From assembly GCF_001885905.1 (NCBI RefSeq), contig NZ_JXKM01000001.1, forward strand, positions 213,486 through 277,485: DNA of 64,000 nt. Reading direction: 5' to 3'. How positions within the stretch are numbered: position 1 is the first letter of the stretch; each line of letters opens with the position of its first letter. The notes beneath the pieces were generated by a model. The model was not told where the DNA came from and did no database searches. It saw only the letters and a list, made by a program, of their open reading frames with translations. A program made the position numbers and the translations under genes. This document shows, piece after piece, positions 25,648 through 35,131 of the stretch. This stretch comes from Enterococcus devriesei. Lineage in GTDB: Bacteria; Bacillota; Bacilli; Lactobacillales; Enterococcaceae.

Positions 25648-26229
25648 TTAATAAGTTGGCATCTTTTTTTCGTAGGACGTGATCTCGTCTTCATAGCCTA
25701 AAGTGATACTGATATCATCCAAGCCTTCCACCAGTTTTTCTTTCCAAGTCGGGTCGATTGAAAAACCATAGCAGGCGTCTTGGGTGCGGACTTCTTGTTT
25801 TGGTAGATCAATCGTGATGCTTTGATCAGCTGGTAATTGACTTAGCGTGTCTCGCACAGATTGGGACAATTGAATTGGCAGCAGGCCATTTTTTAAAGCG
25901 TTCATGTAAAAAATATCGCTGTAGCTGCCGGCGATCACTGCTTTGAAGCCATAGTCTTGGATCGCCCAAGCTGCATGTTCCCGGGAAGAGCCGGAACCAA
26001 AGTTTTCGCCAGAGATCAAAATCGTCGCTTCCTTGCGCTCTGATGCATTTAGAATAAACGCGGGATTCTCTGAACAATCCTCTAAGTAACGCCACTCATC
26101 AAAAAGATGTTTACCAAAGCCAGCTTTATCGACTTGCTTCAGGAAACCTTTAGGAATGATTTGATCGGTATCAATATTGTCGTTTATCAACGGAACGGTC
26201 TTTCCAGTATAGACGGTAAATTTTTCCAT
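25648..26229 (-). CDS. leuD: 3-isopropylmalate dehydratase small subunit
   Basis: Small swivel subunit that pairs with LeuC to convert 2-isopropylmalate to 3-isopropylmalate. [19 protein letters not shown] is the family signature; 193 aa is the usual length. The start overlaps the leuC stop by one base (TAATG), consistent with coupled translation. Last gene of leuABCD. Confidence 0.96.
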   Translation of the reverse strand: MEKFTVYTGKTVPLINDNIDTDQIIPKGFLKQVDKAGFGKHLFDEWRYLEDCSENPAFILNASERKEATILISGENFGSGSSREHAAWAIQDYGFKAVIAGSYSDIFYMNALKNGLLPIQLSQSVRDTLSQLPADQSITIDLPKQEVRTQDACYGFSIDPTWKEKLVEGLDDISITLGYEDEITSYEKKMPTY

Positions 26230-27602
26230 TAGATAACCTCCTTACGACTATCGACAAAGTTTCCGTTAATGGCGGCGAGGGCGGCCATCGCGGGGCTGCA
26301 CAGATGTGTACGGGCATCTTTTCCTTGGCGTCCTTGGAAGTTTCGATTAGAAGTAGAGGCACAATGAACGCCTGCTGGGACACGGTCCGGATTCATTCCG
26401 AGACACATCGAGCAACCCGGCTCACGCCATTCAAAGCCCGCCGCTTTAAAGATTTTATCCAAGCCGATTTCTTCTGCCGCTTTACGAACAGGGCGGGAAC
26501 CGGGAACCACGATCGCGGTAACTTGGTCATTGACTTTTTTTCCGGCAACGATTTTGGCCGCTTCTTGCAAATCTGAAAGCCGTCCGTTGGTGCAAGAACC
26601 AATAAAGACATAGCCAATCGGAATATCCGCCGGGGTTTGTCCGGGCTTCAAACCCATATAATCGTAGGCTTGTTGAATATCCGGCGAGGTGATCGCAGGA
26701 AATGTTCCGTCAAAAGGCACCCCCATTTCGGGATTAGTGCCCCAAGTAACGAAAGGAACCAGCTCACCGACTTCTAGCGTCAAGACTTTATCGTATTGTG
26801 CGTCTTCGTCTGTGTATAATTGTTTCCAATCTTCAATTGCAGCAGTCATGTTTTTAGGCGCGTATTGGCGATCCGCGACGTATTCAAAGGTTTTTTCATC
26901 GGGAGCGATCAAGCCGATCTTGGCGCCTCCTTCAATCGCCATATTGCAAATCGTCATGCGTTCTTCCATCGAGAGACTTTCAATGGTCTCTCCGCAAAAT
27001 TCAGCAGCATAACCAACTCCAAAATTAGTTCCGTATTTAGCAATCAAGGCTAAAATAATATCTTTGGCATAGACACCTTTTGGCAATGTGCCAGTAATTT
27101 TGATGCCCATATTTTTTGGTTTATTTTGCCAAAGGGTTTGAGTCGCAAAAACGTGTTCTACTTCGCTAGTTCCAATTCCAAAGGCTAAGGCACCGAACGC
27201 ACCGTGAGTAGCTGTATGAGAATCGCCACAAACGATCGTTTTTCCTGGTTGGGTCAAGCCGGTTTCCGGTCCCACCATGTGGACGATCCCTTGTCGTTGA
27301 CTACCATTATCACAAAGTTGAACGTCGAATTCGTCACAATTAGCTCGCAACGTATCGATCTGTTTTTTCGCGACGAGGTCCGTGAAATTGAAAATATCGA
27401 CTGTCGGAGTGTTGTGATCCATTGTCGCGAAGGTTCTTTCGGGATGACGCAAGGTTCGTCCCGCTTCACGAATACCAGCAAAGGCTTGCGGTGACGTAAC
27501 TTCGTGAATCAAATGTAAGTCAATATAAAGCAGTTGTGGTGCGCCTGCTTCACCATGAACAACATGTCGCTGCCAAAGTTTATCAAATAATGTCTGTCTC
27601 AT
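26229..27602 (-). CDS. leuC: 3-isopropylmalate dehydratase large subunit
   Basis: Aconitase-family subunit with a [4Fe-4S] cluster. The ligand cysteines appear in IGSCTNGR and GCSMCLGMN; the N-terminal part has [18 protein letters not shown] and [14 protein letters not shown]. 457 aa. Third gene of the leucine operon. Confidence 0.97.
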   Translation of the reverse strand: MRQTLFDKLWQRHVVHGEAGAPQLLYIDLHLIHEVTSPQAFAGIREAGRTLRHPERTFATMDHNTPTVDIFNFTDLVAKKQIDTLRANCDEFDVQLCDNGSQRQGIVHMVGPETGLTQPGKTIVCGDSHTATHGAFGALAFGIGTSEVEHVFATQTLWQNKPKNMGIKITGTLPKGVYAKDIILALIAKYGTNFGVGYAAEFCGETIESLSMEERMTICNMAIEGGAKIGLIAPDEKTFEYVADRQYAPKNMTAAIEDWKQLYTDEDAQYDKVLTLEVGELVPFVTWGTNPEMGVPFDGTFPAITSPDIQQAYDYMGLKPGQTPADIPIGYVFIGSCTNGRLSDLQEAAKIVAGKKVNDQVTAIVVPGSRPVRKAAEEIGLDKIFKAAGFEWREPGCSMCLGMNPDRVPAGVHCASTSNRNFQGRQGKDARTHLCSPAMAALAAINGNFVDSRKEVI

Positions 27603-27649
27603 CGTTTGTACTCCTTATCGGCTATTTTTTGCTATCTGATTAGCCAGTT

Positions 27650-28699
27650 TTATTTTTTCGTTAGTTCTTTAACTACAGCGTCGGTAAATTCTGTCGTGGA
27701 GGCTTGTCCCCCAAGATCACTAGTAAATACCCCTTGTTTTAAGACGGTATCGCAAGCAGCTTCGATCGCGGCTGCCGCAGCTTCTTCTTGAAAGGACTGA
27801 CGCAGCATCATGGCTACCGATAAAATCATTGAGATCGGATTGGCAATTCCTTTGCCGGCGATATCAGGGGCAGAGCCATGGATTGGCTCGTAAAGGGAAG
27901 GGCCATCAGAGCTATGACTCGCACTTGGTAAGACGCCAAGCGAGCCAGGTAAGACCGAGGCTTCATCACTTAAAATATCCCCAAAAAGATTTTCCGTAAC
28001 GATCACATCGAAGGCTTTGGGATTTTGAATCAACTTCATCGCTGCGGAGTCTACATATTGATGCTCTAATTGGCAATCAGGATAGTCTTTTGCGACCTCC
28101 TCGGCGGTTGCCCGCCACAGTTTACTGGAGGCCAAAACGTTGGCCTTATCAACCGAGGTGACCTTTTTACTGCGGCCCTGAGCGATCGTAAAAGCCGCAT
28201 GTAAGATCCGCTTAATTTCTGATTTTTGGTACCGAGCAGTATCGAAGGCCATCGTTTCACCTAATTCACGTGGTTCGCCAAAATAAATGCCACTGCTTAA
28301 TTCCCGAACGATAATCAAATCCGTGCCTTCAATAATTTCTGGCTTCAAAGGTGAGAGGTGCAGCAAAGCAGAAGAAACGGAGACTGGCCGGATATTAGCG
28401 AATAAGTTCAGGGCTTTACGTAAAGCCAATAGACCTTTTTCTGGTGTATCGGTCATTTTTTCCCACTTCGGTCCACCGATGGCACCAAGAAGGATTGCAT
28501 CGGCTGTTTGACAAGCGGCAAGCGTTGCTTCAGGCAAGGAGGCACCCGCATCATCGATTCCGGCACCGCCAAAAGGCTGTTTTTCGATGGTAAATTCGTG
28601 AGAACACTGTGCCTTGATCGCGGCTAAGACCGTTAACCCGCTGTCCATGATTTCTGGCCCGATCCCATCACCGGCTAAAATAACAATTTTACTATTCAT
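27650..28699 (-). CDS. leuB: 3-isopropylmalate dehydrogenase
   Basis: NAD-dependent oxidative decarboxylation of 3-isopropylmalate. GDGIGPEI at the N-terminus, VRELSSGIYFGEPRE, NLFGDILSDEASVLPGSLG and YEPIHGSAPDIAGKGIANP are the family signatures. 349 aa. It sits 12 bases after leuA and 47 before leuC. Confidence 0.97.
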   Translation of the reverse strand: MNSKIVILAGDGIGPEIMDSGLTVLAAIKAQCSHEFTIEKQPFGGAGIDDAGASLPEATLAACQTADAILLGAIGGPKWEKMTDTPEKGLLALRKALNLFANIRPVSVSSALLHLSPLKPEIIEGTDLIIVRELSSGIYFGEPRELGETMAFDTARYQKSEIKRILHAAFTIAQGRSKKVTSVDKANVLASSKLWRATAEEVAKDYPDCQLEHQYVDSAAMKLIQNPKAFDVIVTENLFGDILSDEASVLPGSLGVLPSASHSSDGPSLYEPIHGSAPDIAGKGIANPISMILSVAMMLRQSFQEEAAAAAIEAACDTVLKQGVFTSDLGGQASTTEFTDAVVKELTKK

Positions 28700-28711
28700 A
28701 AATGCATCTCC

Positions 28712-30232
28712 TTATTCGATTATCGTTTGAATTAAATGATTACTGGCTTGTACATAAGCTTTAGCTGAGGCATGAAGCACATCGAAATCGACCCCGATCC
28801 CGCGGACCTCACGATTGGTTTTTTCATCAAACAGTGTAACTCGAACTTCAGCTTGCGCATCTTCACCACCAGTTAATGCTTGAATTTCATATTCCGTCAG
28901 CCGAGGTTCTTGCTGGAACAGCTCATCAATGGCGTTGTAGATCGCTTGAATACTTCCTGATCCGATCCGTGAAGCCACTTTGATATCGCTCTCCTCACTT
29001 GAGATAGAAACGATAGCTCCTTGATAACCATTAGAGCTGTATTGGACTTGGACGTCGGCTAGTTTCCATTTTTCAATTTCTTCTCGATATTGGTCGGCTA
29101 ATAGTGCAACTAAATCTTTATCCGTGATTTGTTTCTTCTTATCCGCTAAATTTTTAAATCGTTTAAAGGCTTCTTTGCTATCTGTCTCGTTCATTTGATA
29201 GCCAAGCTCTTCAAGTTTCGTATTAAAAGCATGACGGCCGGACAATTTTCCAAGGGGCAGGGAATTTTGGCTGACACCAACCAAAGTCGGGGTGATGATC
29301 TCATACGTCTCGGGATTTTTTAGCACACCGTCTTGATGAATACCTGATTCGTGAGCATAGGCATTTTCGCCAATGATTGCCTTATTTTTTGGAACTGGAA
29401 TGCCTGAAAGGCGGGAAACTAATTCACTGGTCCGTTTGGTTTCATTTAAAACGATACTTGCTTCACATTGATAAAAATCTTTGCGAATGAATAATGCTAA
29501 AGCGACTTCTTCCAAAGCCGTATTGCCGGCCCGTTCACCAATCCCATTAATTGCACCTTCGACTCGATTGGCACCGTTCTCGATCGCTGCCAGGGCATTG
29601 GCGGTAGCCATGCCTAGATCGTCATGACAATGGGAAGAAAAGCTGATCTCTGTCTCGCTTTGAATATTTTCGATTAGATAGCGGAAGATCCCGCCATATT
29701 CTGTGGGATTCGAATAGCCCACCGTATCCGGTACATTAATAATCGTCGCGCCGGCATCGATCGCCGTTTGGACTGCCTCTAATAGGAAGTCTTTTTCCGT
29801 TCGCGAAGCATCTTCTGGTGAAAACTGAACTTTTTTAAATAAGCTGCGGGCATAGCTGACATGCTCTTTAATCGAGGCGAGAACTTCTGCTTTAGTCATT
29901 TTCAATTTGTATTGCATATGGACCTCACTTGTAGCTAGGAAAACATGGATTTGCGGATCGACTGCTTCTTTTAGGGCTTCATAGGCGCGATCAATGTCTT
30001 TTTTCTGGCAACGTGCCAAACCGGTGACAGTCATTTTTTTTATTTGACGCGCGATACTTTGAACCGCTTCAAAGTCTCCCGGCGAGGCGATCGGAAAGCC
30101 AGCTTCGATGACATCAACGCCCCATTTTTCTAATTGCAGGGCAATTTGAATTTTTTCTTTGACATTAAAATTGACTCCTGGTGTTTGTTCGCCATCCCTC
30201 AATGTAGTGTCGAAAAATTGGATCTTTCTCAT
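28712..30232 (-). CDS. leuA: 2-isopropylmalate synthase
   Basis: First committed step of leucine synthesis: acetyl-CoA plus 2-oxoisovalerate. [15 protein letters not shown] and the metal site region [14 protein letters not shown] mark the catalytic barrel; [18 protein letters not shown] follows, and a C-terminal LeuA dimer/regulatory domain (about 390-506) is present, so leucine feedback is possible. 506 aa. First structural gene after the attenuator. Confidence 0.97.
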   Translation of the reverse strand: MRKIQFFDTTLRDGEQTPGVNFNVKEKIQIALQLEKWGVDVIEAGFPIASPGDFEAVQSIARQIKKMTVTGLARCQKKDIDRAYEALKEAVDPQIHVFLATSEVHMQYKLKMTKAEVLASIKEHVSYARSLFKKVQFSPEDASRTEKDFLLEAVQTAIDAGATIINVPDTVGYSNPTEYGGIFRYLIENIQSETEISFSSHCHDDLGMATANALAAIENGANRVEGAINGIGERAGNTALEEVALALFIRKDFYQCEASIVLNETKRTSELVSRLSGIPVPKNKAIIGENAYAHESGIHQDGVLKNPETYEIITPTLVGVSQNSLPLGKLSGRHAFNTKLEELGYQMNETDSKEAFKRFKNLADKKKQITDKDLVALLADQYREEIEKWKLADVQVQYSSNGYQGAIVSISSEESDIKVASRIGSGSIQAIYNAIDELFQQEPRLTEYEIQALTGGEDAQAEVRVTLFDEKTNREVRGIGVDFDVLHASAKAYVQASNHLIQTIIE

Positions 30233-30262
30233 CTTTTTTCCTCCTTAGTCAAAAGCGGGTAT

Positions 30263-30312
30263 AAAAAAAGCACTCCATCGGAGAAGAACCTCTTTCTTCT
30301 CCGATGCAATGC
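30263..30312 (-). terminator. leu operon attenuator terminator
   Basis: On the minus strand, CATCGGAGAAGAA pairs with TTCTTCTCCGATG, extended by GCA/TGC, followed by seven T residues, just before leuA. It is the terminator half of an attenuation leader. Confidence 0.9.
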
Positions 30313-30316
30313 TAAT

Positions 30317-30352
30317 AGGGACTCTTTGAAAAAATTTCAAGAAAGAGTCCCT
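30317..30352 (-). promoter_or_regulatory. First leader hairpin of the leu attenuator
   Basis: Inverted repeat AGGGACTCTTT / AAAGAGTCCCT right after the leader peptide stop codon. By analogy with translation-controlled attenuators, ribosome stalling at the Leu codons would disturb this hairpin and change formation of the terminator that follows. The exact alternative pairing was not computed. Confidence 0.65.
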
Positions 30353-30353
30353 G

Positions 30354-30398
30354 CTATAATAATAAAGTTGCGTTGAAAGCTGTTTTTGTATTCGTCAT
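30354..30398 (-). CDS. leuL: Leucine leader peptide
   Basis: A 14-residue open reading frame, MTNTKTAFNATLLL, with three consecutive TTA Leu codons immediately before a TAG stop. A GGGTGG ribosome binding site stands 5 bases upstream. It lies between the promoter and the two hairpins in front of leuA, so its translation should report the level of charged leucyl-tRNA. It is far too short to be found by ordinary gene prediction. Confidence 0.85.
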   Translation of the reverse strand: MTNTKTAFNATLLL

Positions 30399-30421
30399 TG
30401 CAACCACCCGTTTATTGTCAG

Positions 30422-30436
30422 AATTTTTATAAAATT
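30422..30436 (-). promoter_or_regulatory. CodY-like box at the leu transcription start
   Basis: AATTTTTATAAAATT matches the CodY consensus AATTTTCWGAAAATT at 13 of 15 positions and is palindromic. It directly follows the predicted start site, where binding would block transcription when branched-chain amino acids are plentiful. Confidence 0.62.
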
Positions 30437-30446
30437 TGTTGTTAAC

Positions 30447-30475
30447 ATCGTATAAGAAAACAAAAAGAATGTCAA
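30447..30475 (-). promoter_or_regulatory. leu operon promoter
   Basis: Minus strand: -35 TTGACA (complement of 30470-30475), 17-bp spacer, -10 TACGAT (complement of 30447-30452). The very AT-rich stretch 30480-30740 beyond it shows nothing I recognise. Confidence 0.85.
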
Positions 30476-30751
30476 TGGTATTTATGAAAAAAAGGTGAGA
30501 AAGTATTTTAATTTTTAAAGTCTATGATTGCGTTTTAAAAATGAAAAAATGAAAGTTTGCTCTAAAATAGTGGTTATTATTTTTATCTTTAAAAAAGAAG
30601 TTAGTTTACATCTTGATGGAAATCAACTAGGAAATAAGCGACATTTAATTGGTTAAGTTAGCTAAGAAAAAAATTTTTCTTAATTAATTGTTGATTTAAC
30701 AAGATTTATTTGGATTTTTTGCTGAAATTAAAAAAAGTTTAAGCAAATGTA

Positions 30752-30780
30752 TTGATTTATTAAAAAGAAATGATTAAACT
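30752..30780 (+). promoter_or_regulatory. Possible oppA promoter
   Basis: -35 TTGATT (30752-30757), 17-bp spacer, -10 TAAACT (30775-30780). The -10 is weak, so this is tentative. Confidence 0.4.
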
Positions 30781-30803
30781 ACTGCTTAACTCAGAAAAAC
30801 ATA

Positions 30804-30818
30804 ATTATTCTGAAAATT
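30804..30818 (+). promoter_or_regulatory. CodY-like box upstream of oppA
   Basis: ATTATTCTGAAAATT matches AATTTTCWGAAAATT at 13 of 15 positions, with the central CWG intact. It lies 20 bases before the oppA start. CodY control of opp genes is known in Lactococcus. Confidence 0.68.
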
Positions 30819-30838
30819 GAAACAAAGGGGAAGAAGAT

Positions 30839-32503
30839 ATGAGGAATAAATTTGCTTATGGGATTATCGCAATATGTGGTCTAGTTTTAGCGGGTTGCTA
30901 TGGCGGAGGGTCGTCATCGGACAGCGAGAGTAGTTCTAGCAGCGGTTCGAAAGACAACAACGGCACCTTCAATTTAGTTGTTCAACAAGAAATGCCTACC
31001 GCTGACTTATCAGTTGCTACAGATACAATCAGCTTCACTGCATTAAATAATGTTTATGAAGGAATTTATCGTTTAGACAAAGACAATAAGCCTCAGCCTG
31101 CTGGTGCTAGCGAAAAAGTCAAAGTCAGTGATGATGGTAAAACCTATACTGTTAAATTAAGAGAAGATGCAAAATGGTCGAATGGCGATCCTGTAACAGC
31201 AAAAGATTATGTCTTTGGATGGCAACGGACAGTGAAACCAGAAACAGCTTCAGAATATGCCTATCTCTTTGAACCAGTTGAAAACGCGGCGGATATCACT
31301 GCTGGAAAAAAATCACCTGATGAATTAGGGATCAAAGCAGTGAATGATCACGAATTGGAAATCAAATTAGCAAAGGCAACACCTTATTTTGATTATCTAT
31401 TGGCTTTTCCTTCATTCTTCCCACAAAACCAAAAAGTGGTTGATGAAAATGGAAAAGACTATGCGACTAAGAGTGACAAATCCGTTTATAACGGACCATT
31501 TACCTTAGAAGGCTTCGATGGACCGGGGACGGACACGGAGTGGGAATATAAGAAAAATGATACGTATTGGGACAAAGACGAAGTCAAATTATCGAATATC
31601 AAAGTTAATGTCGTGAAAGAATCTTCGACCTCTTTGAACTTATTTAAAGACGGTGAAGCCGATGATATTATCCTTTCAGGTGAATTAGCACAGCAAAATG
31701 CCAATGATCCAGCCTACAAATCATTTAAAGAAGCCCGTACTAGCTACCTTGAATTCAATCAACGTAAAGCGGACTCACCATTTAAAAATGAAAACTTGCG
31801 TAAAGCAATTTCTTACGCAGTTAATCGTAAATCTTTAGTCAACCAAGTATTAGGTGATGGCTCAGTTGTTTCGACTGGTCTAGTACCATCAGGAATGTCA
31901 AAAGATCCTAAGACAGACGAAGATTTCGCGAAAGAAGCGGGTAATTTAGCTCCTTATGATAAAGAAAAAGCCAAAGAATATTGGGATAAAGCCAAAAAGG
32001 AATTGAATATCGATTCACTTTCATTCGAATTAATGGCATCAGATACCGATTCATCGAAAAAGGTGATCGAATATATGCAAAGTGCTTTAGAAGAAACCTT
32101 GCCAGGTATCACAGTTAAACCGACACCAGTACCATTCTCTGTTCGTTTAGATCGTTCGAATAACGGCGACTTCGATGTTCTTTTAGGCGGGTGGGGAGCT
32201 GACTATGCAGACCCATCTAGCTTCACTGATTTATTCGTTACAGGGAATTCATACAACCGTGGACGTTGGAGCAACGAAGAGTATGATAAAGCAGTCGATG
32301 ATTCTGGCAACAAAGATGCTAGTGATGAAGAAGCTCGTTGGGATGATCTGCAAAAGGCTAACGAAATCATCTCTAAGGAATCAGGGATTGCGCCGCTTTA
32401 CCAATTATCAGAAGCTCATTTAGTAAACGAGAAAGTCAAAGGCATCGTACATCACCCAGCTGGCGCTTCTTGGGATTACAAATGGACTTACGTAGAAAAA
32501 TAG
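30839..32503 (+). CDS. oppA: Oligopeptide ABC transporter substrate-binding lipoprotein
   Basis: 554-aa extracellular lipoprotein: signal peptide with lipobox LVLAGC (Cys19), a Ser/Gly-rich linker, then the family-5 solute-binding fold (GIYRLDKDNKPQPAGA, VKLREDAKWSNGDPVTAKDYVFGW, and GGWGADYADPSSF late in the protein). It captures oligopeptides for OppBCDF, though some relatives bind pheromones. A terminator and an oppositely oriented gene separate it from oppB, so it may be expressed in excess over the permease. Confidence 0.94.
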   Translation: MRNKFAYGIIAICGLVLAGCYGGGSSSDSESSSSSGSKDNNGTFNLVVQQEMPTADLSVATDTISFTALNNVYEGIYRLDKDNKPQPAGASEKVKVSDDGKTYTVKLREDAKWSNGDPVTAKDYVFGWQRTVKPETASEYAYLFEPVENAADITAGKKSPDELGIKAVNDHELEIKLAKATPYFDYLLAFPSFFPQNQKVVDENGKDYATKSDKSVYNGPFTLEGFDGPGTDTEWEYKKNDTYWDKDEVKLSNIKVNVVKESSTSLNLFKDGEADDIILSGELAQQNANDPAYKSFKEARTSYLEFNQRKADSPFKNENLRKAISYAVNRKSLVNQVLGDGSVVSTGLVPSGMSKDPKTDEDFAKEAGNLAPYDKEKAKEYWDKAKKELNIDSLSFELMASDTDSSKKVIEYMQSALEETLPGITVKPTPVPFSVRLDRSNNGDFDVLLGGWGADYADPSSFTDLFVTGNSYNRGRWSNEEYDKAVDDSGNKDASDEEARWDDLQKANEIISKESGIAPLYQLSEAHLVNEKVKGIVHHPAGASWDYKWTYVEK

Positions 32504-32572
32504 TAGAGAAGTAAAAGAACCTGTGGAAAATCAATCGGGAAAGGCTGGTTGATGGGCAAACGGGGGATGATG

Positions 32573-32612
32573 ACTAAAAAAGAAGTTGGAACGTTCCTTG
32601 TTCCAACTTCCT
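32573..32612. terminator. Terminator between oppA and the DUF3899 gene
   Basis: Stem GAAGTTGGAAC (32582-32592) / GTTCCAACTTC (32600-32610) with a 7-base loop. An A run on the left serves the minus-strand gene; the T run on the right is short. Confidence 0.82.
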
Positions 32613-32613
32613 T

Positions 32614-32958
32614 TTAGATCATTGCTAGAATGACACAAAAGATTGATGCGACGATTAAGATCGCTGCAATGATCAACCAAAAGAAATAGCGTCCTTGTCC
32701 CACTTCGGAGAGGGTCAAGCCTTCTGATTTTTTCTTTTGTTTTCTATTAACGGCTTGTTTCATAGAATGCTGAAAATAGTCAAAGAAGCCTGAAGAAAAA
32801 ATCCATAACAAAATGCCGATAATCAAAAAGGGCAGACTAACTAAAAAGAATCGGTTGGATAAGGCTACGGCCGTCAAATCATTCTGAAAAGCAGAATAGA
32901 CGACAGTCAAGATTAACAGCCCACTACCGATACTGATGGGAAATAATTTATTTTTCAT
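32614..32958 (-). CDS. DUF3899-like small membrane protein
   Basis: 114-aa membrane protein with helices at about 7-25, 35-57 and 92-113 and a basic cytoplasmic loop between them (NRKQKKKSEGLTLSEVG). It resembles DUF3899 proteins of enterococci and relatives; that assignment is from memory of the pattern. It is encoded against the opp genes and splits oppA from oppBCDF. Function unknown. Confidence 0.65.
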   Translation of the reverse strand: MKNKLFPISIGSGLLILTVVYSAFQNDLTAVALSNRFFLVSLPFLIIGILLWIFSSGFFDYFQHSMKQAVNRKQKKKSEGLTLSEVGQGRYFFWLIIAAILIVASIFCVILAMI

Positions 32959-33101
32959 ACATACAACTCCAATTTTTAAGTTAAGGACAGCTATTGATAC
33001 TGTAAAACAAAATGATCTTTAAAGTCAAAGAACAGGCTGTTAAATTCAGTGGGGCTTTTGCTCTATTCATAAAAGTTAGTAAAACAATTCAATGATATTC
33101 G

Positions 33102-33118
33102 ATGTATTTAAAATACAT
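33102..33118 (+). promoter_or_regulatory. Palindrome upstream of oppB
   Basis: ATGTATTT-A-AAATACAT is a perfect 8-1-8 inverted repeat about 15 bases before the oppB ribosome binding site. It could be an operator for an unidentified regulator; it is too short of GC to be a terminator. Confidence 0.45.
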
Positions 33119-33145
33119 ATCACGATAGAAATTAGGAGGCACCAG

Positions 33146-34087
33146 ATGAGCGGCTATGTTAAGTATTTATTAAAGCGTGTCTTTTTTATGTTGATTACAT
33201 TATGGCTGATTGCGACCATCACTTTCTTCTTGATGCAATTATTACCAGGGACACCATATACCAATCAGGAACGTCTAAGTCCAGAAACGATTGCGATGTT
33301 AAACAAGCAGGTGGGATTAGACAAACCGGTGATCGTTCAATACGGTATTTATTTATCCAATCTAGTCCAAGGAGACTTTGGGATTTCCTTCCAGTTTAAA
33401 AACCAAGCGGTAGCGACTTTATTAGCTGGACGAATCGGACCTTCCTTACAACTTGGGTTACAAGCAATTATCTTTGGTACCCTTGTGGGGATCATTTTAG
33501 GAACGGTAGCAGCAATGCGCCAAAACTCTTGGGTGGATACATCCTCAACGCTAGTAGCAATTTTGGGACGTTCAATCCCGAACTTTGTCTTTGCTGTTTT
33601 ACTACAGTATATCTTTGCCATGAAGCTGCAAGTTCTACCGATCGCCAAATGGGAAGGCTTCGCCTATACCATCTTGCCGACGATCGCCTTGGCGATGTCA
33701 CCATTAGCCGATTCGGCCCGTTTTATTCGAACCGAGATGGTGGAAGTCCTTCATAGTGATTATGTGGAGTTGGCACGGGCTAAAGGATTAAGTCGTTGGG
33801 AAATCGCCTTTAAGCATGGTTTACGAAATAGTTTGATTCCTCTAATGACCTTATTAGGACCTCTAGCAGTGGCCTTGATGACCGGTTCGTTGGTAGTTGA
33901 AAATATTTTCGCAATTCCTGGGATCGGCGAACAATTCGTTAAGTCCATTACCACCAATGACTATCCAACAATCATGGCGGTGACGATCCTTTATTCCTTT
34001 ATGCTAGTCTTCGTTATTTTAGTTGTAGACTTGTTATATGGGCTTGTTGATCCGCGGATTCGTTTATCAGAAGGGAGTAAGAGCTGA
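33146..34087 (+). CDS. oppB: Oligopeptide ABC transporter permease OppB
   Basis: Membrane permease of the binding-protein-dependent type: N-terminal helix, then helices about 100-300 with the EAA loop (ELARAKGLSRWEIAFKHGLRN) that contacts the ATPases. ATG 33146 follows AGGAGG and begins the usual MSGYVKYLLKRVFF; the in-frame extension upstream crosses the palindrome and is rejected. 313 aa. The stop overlaps oppC (ATGA). Confidence 0.95.
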   Translation: MSGYVKYLLKRVFFMLITLWLIATITFFLMQLLPGTPYTNQERLSPETIAMLNKQVGLDKPVIVQYGIYLSNLVQGDFGISFQFKNQAVATLLAGRIGPSLQLGLQAIIFGTLVGIILGTVAAMRQNSWVDTSSTLVAILGRSIPNFVFAVLLQYIFAMKLQVLPIAKWEGFAYTILPTIALAMSPLADSARFIRTEMVEVLHSDYVELARAKGLSRWEIAFKHGLRNSLIPLMTLLGPLAVALMTGSLVVENIFAIPGIGEQFVKSITTNDYPTIMAVTILYSFMLVFVILVVDLLYGLVDPRIRLSEGSKS

Positions 34088-35124
34088 TGGAAACAATCAA
34101 ATATTCTTCGATCGTTGATATTCCTGCTGATGAATTTCAACCGTTACAAAAAAATACCGAGAAGGAACGGGAAGAAATTGCTGCGCCTTCCTTGAATTTC
34201 TTACAAGATTCTTGGCGCCGTTTGAAAAAAAATAAAGCAGCCGTGATTTCTATGAGTTTACTGGTCGTGATCATCGCGGTTTCAATTTTAACGATTTTTA
34301 TTTCACCCCAAGATCCTACGAAGCAAAATGTGGATTACAGCAATCTGCCACCACGAATTCCCGGTCTGAACATTAACGGTTTGAACGGAAAAACAATGGT
34401 GGCCGGTGAATTGGTCAATAAATACGCTCAAGCGGATGTCCCCAGCAACGTGAATTATTTATTAGGAACAGATAGCTTAGGCCGAGACGTGTTGAGCCGA
34501 CTATTCATGGGAACACGGATCTCACTATTGATCGCCTTTATCGCCGCTCTCTTTGATATTACGATCGGTGTGGCTTATGGCTTGATCTCAGGTCTTTTAG
34601 GCGGAAAAGTCGATAATGCGATGCAGCGTTTCTTGGAAATTCTTTCAGGGATTCCCAACTTAGTGGTAATGATTTTGATGCTGGTAGTTTTTGAACCAGG
34701 GATCTTCTCAATCGTAGCTGCGATGGCGATTACCAACTGGATACCGATGGCGCGGATTGTTCGAGCCCAGACGTTGAAATTGAAAGATCAAGAATATGTT
34801 TTAGCTGGGATGACCTTAGGAGAATCTAAATGGAAGATTGCCTTCAAGCATATCGTCCCGAATATCTCCAGTGTCATTATTATTCAAATGATGTTCAGTA
34901 TTCCAACGGCGATCTTCTTTGAAGCTTTCTTGAGTTTCATCGGTCTAGGCTTGATGCCGCCGAATGCTTCTTTAGGTACATTGTTGAACGACGGGTACAA
35001 AACCTTCTTATACTTGCCATACTTATTATGGATTCCAGCGGTGACGATTTCCGTCATTATGATCTGTTTTAATCTATTGGCAGACGGTTTGCGAGATGCC
35101 TTCGATCCGAAAATGAAAGAGTGA
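34087..35124 (+). CDS. oppC: Oligopeptide ABC transporter permease OppC
   Basis: Second permease subunit, 345 aa. Typical OppC N-terminus (SWRRLKKNKAAVISM) with one helix, a long external loop, NYLLGTDSLGRDVLSRLFMGTRISL, and the EAA loop (YVLAGMTLGESKWKIAFKHIVPN). Translationally coupled to oppB. Confidence 0.95.
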   Translation: METIKYSSIVDIPADEFQPLQKNTEKEREEIAAPSLNFLQDSWRRLKKNKAAVISMSLLVVIIAVSILTIFISPQDPTKQNVDYSNLPPRIPGLNINGLNGKTMVAGELVNKYAQADVPSNVNYLLGTDSLGRDVLSRLFMGTRISLLIAFIAALFDITIGVAYGLISGLLGGKVDNAMQRFLEILSGIPNLVVMILMLVVFEPGIFSIVAAMAITNWIPMARIVRAQTLKLKDQEYVLAGMTLGESKWKIAFKHIVPNISSVIIIQMMFSIPTAIFFEAFLSFIGLGLMPPNASLGTLLNDGYKTFLYLPYLLWIPAVTISVIMICFNLLADGLRDAFDPKMKE

Positions 35125-35131
35125 CGAGCGT

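Noticed and set aside
30380..30412. GGGTGG upstream of leuA as a T-box antiterminator motif
   Set aside because: The sequence continues GGGTGGTTGCAATGACG, not GGGTGGNACCGCG, and no specifier-loop structure was seen. It fits better as the ribosome binding site of the Leu-rich leader peptide.
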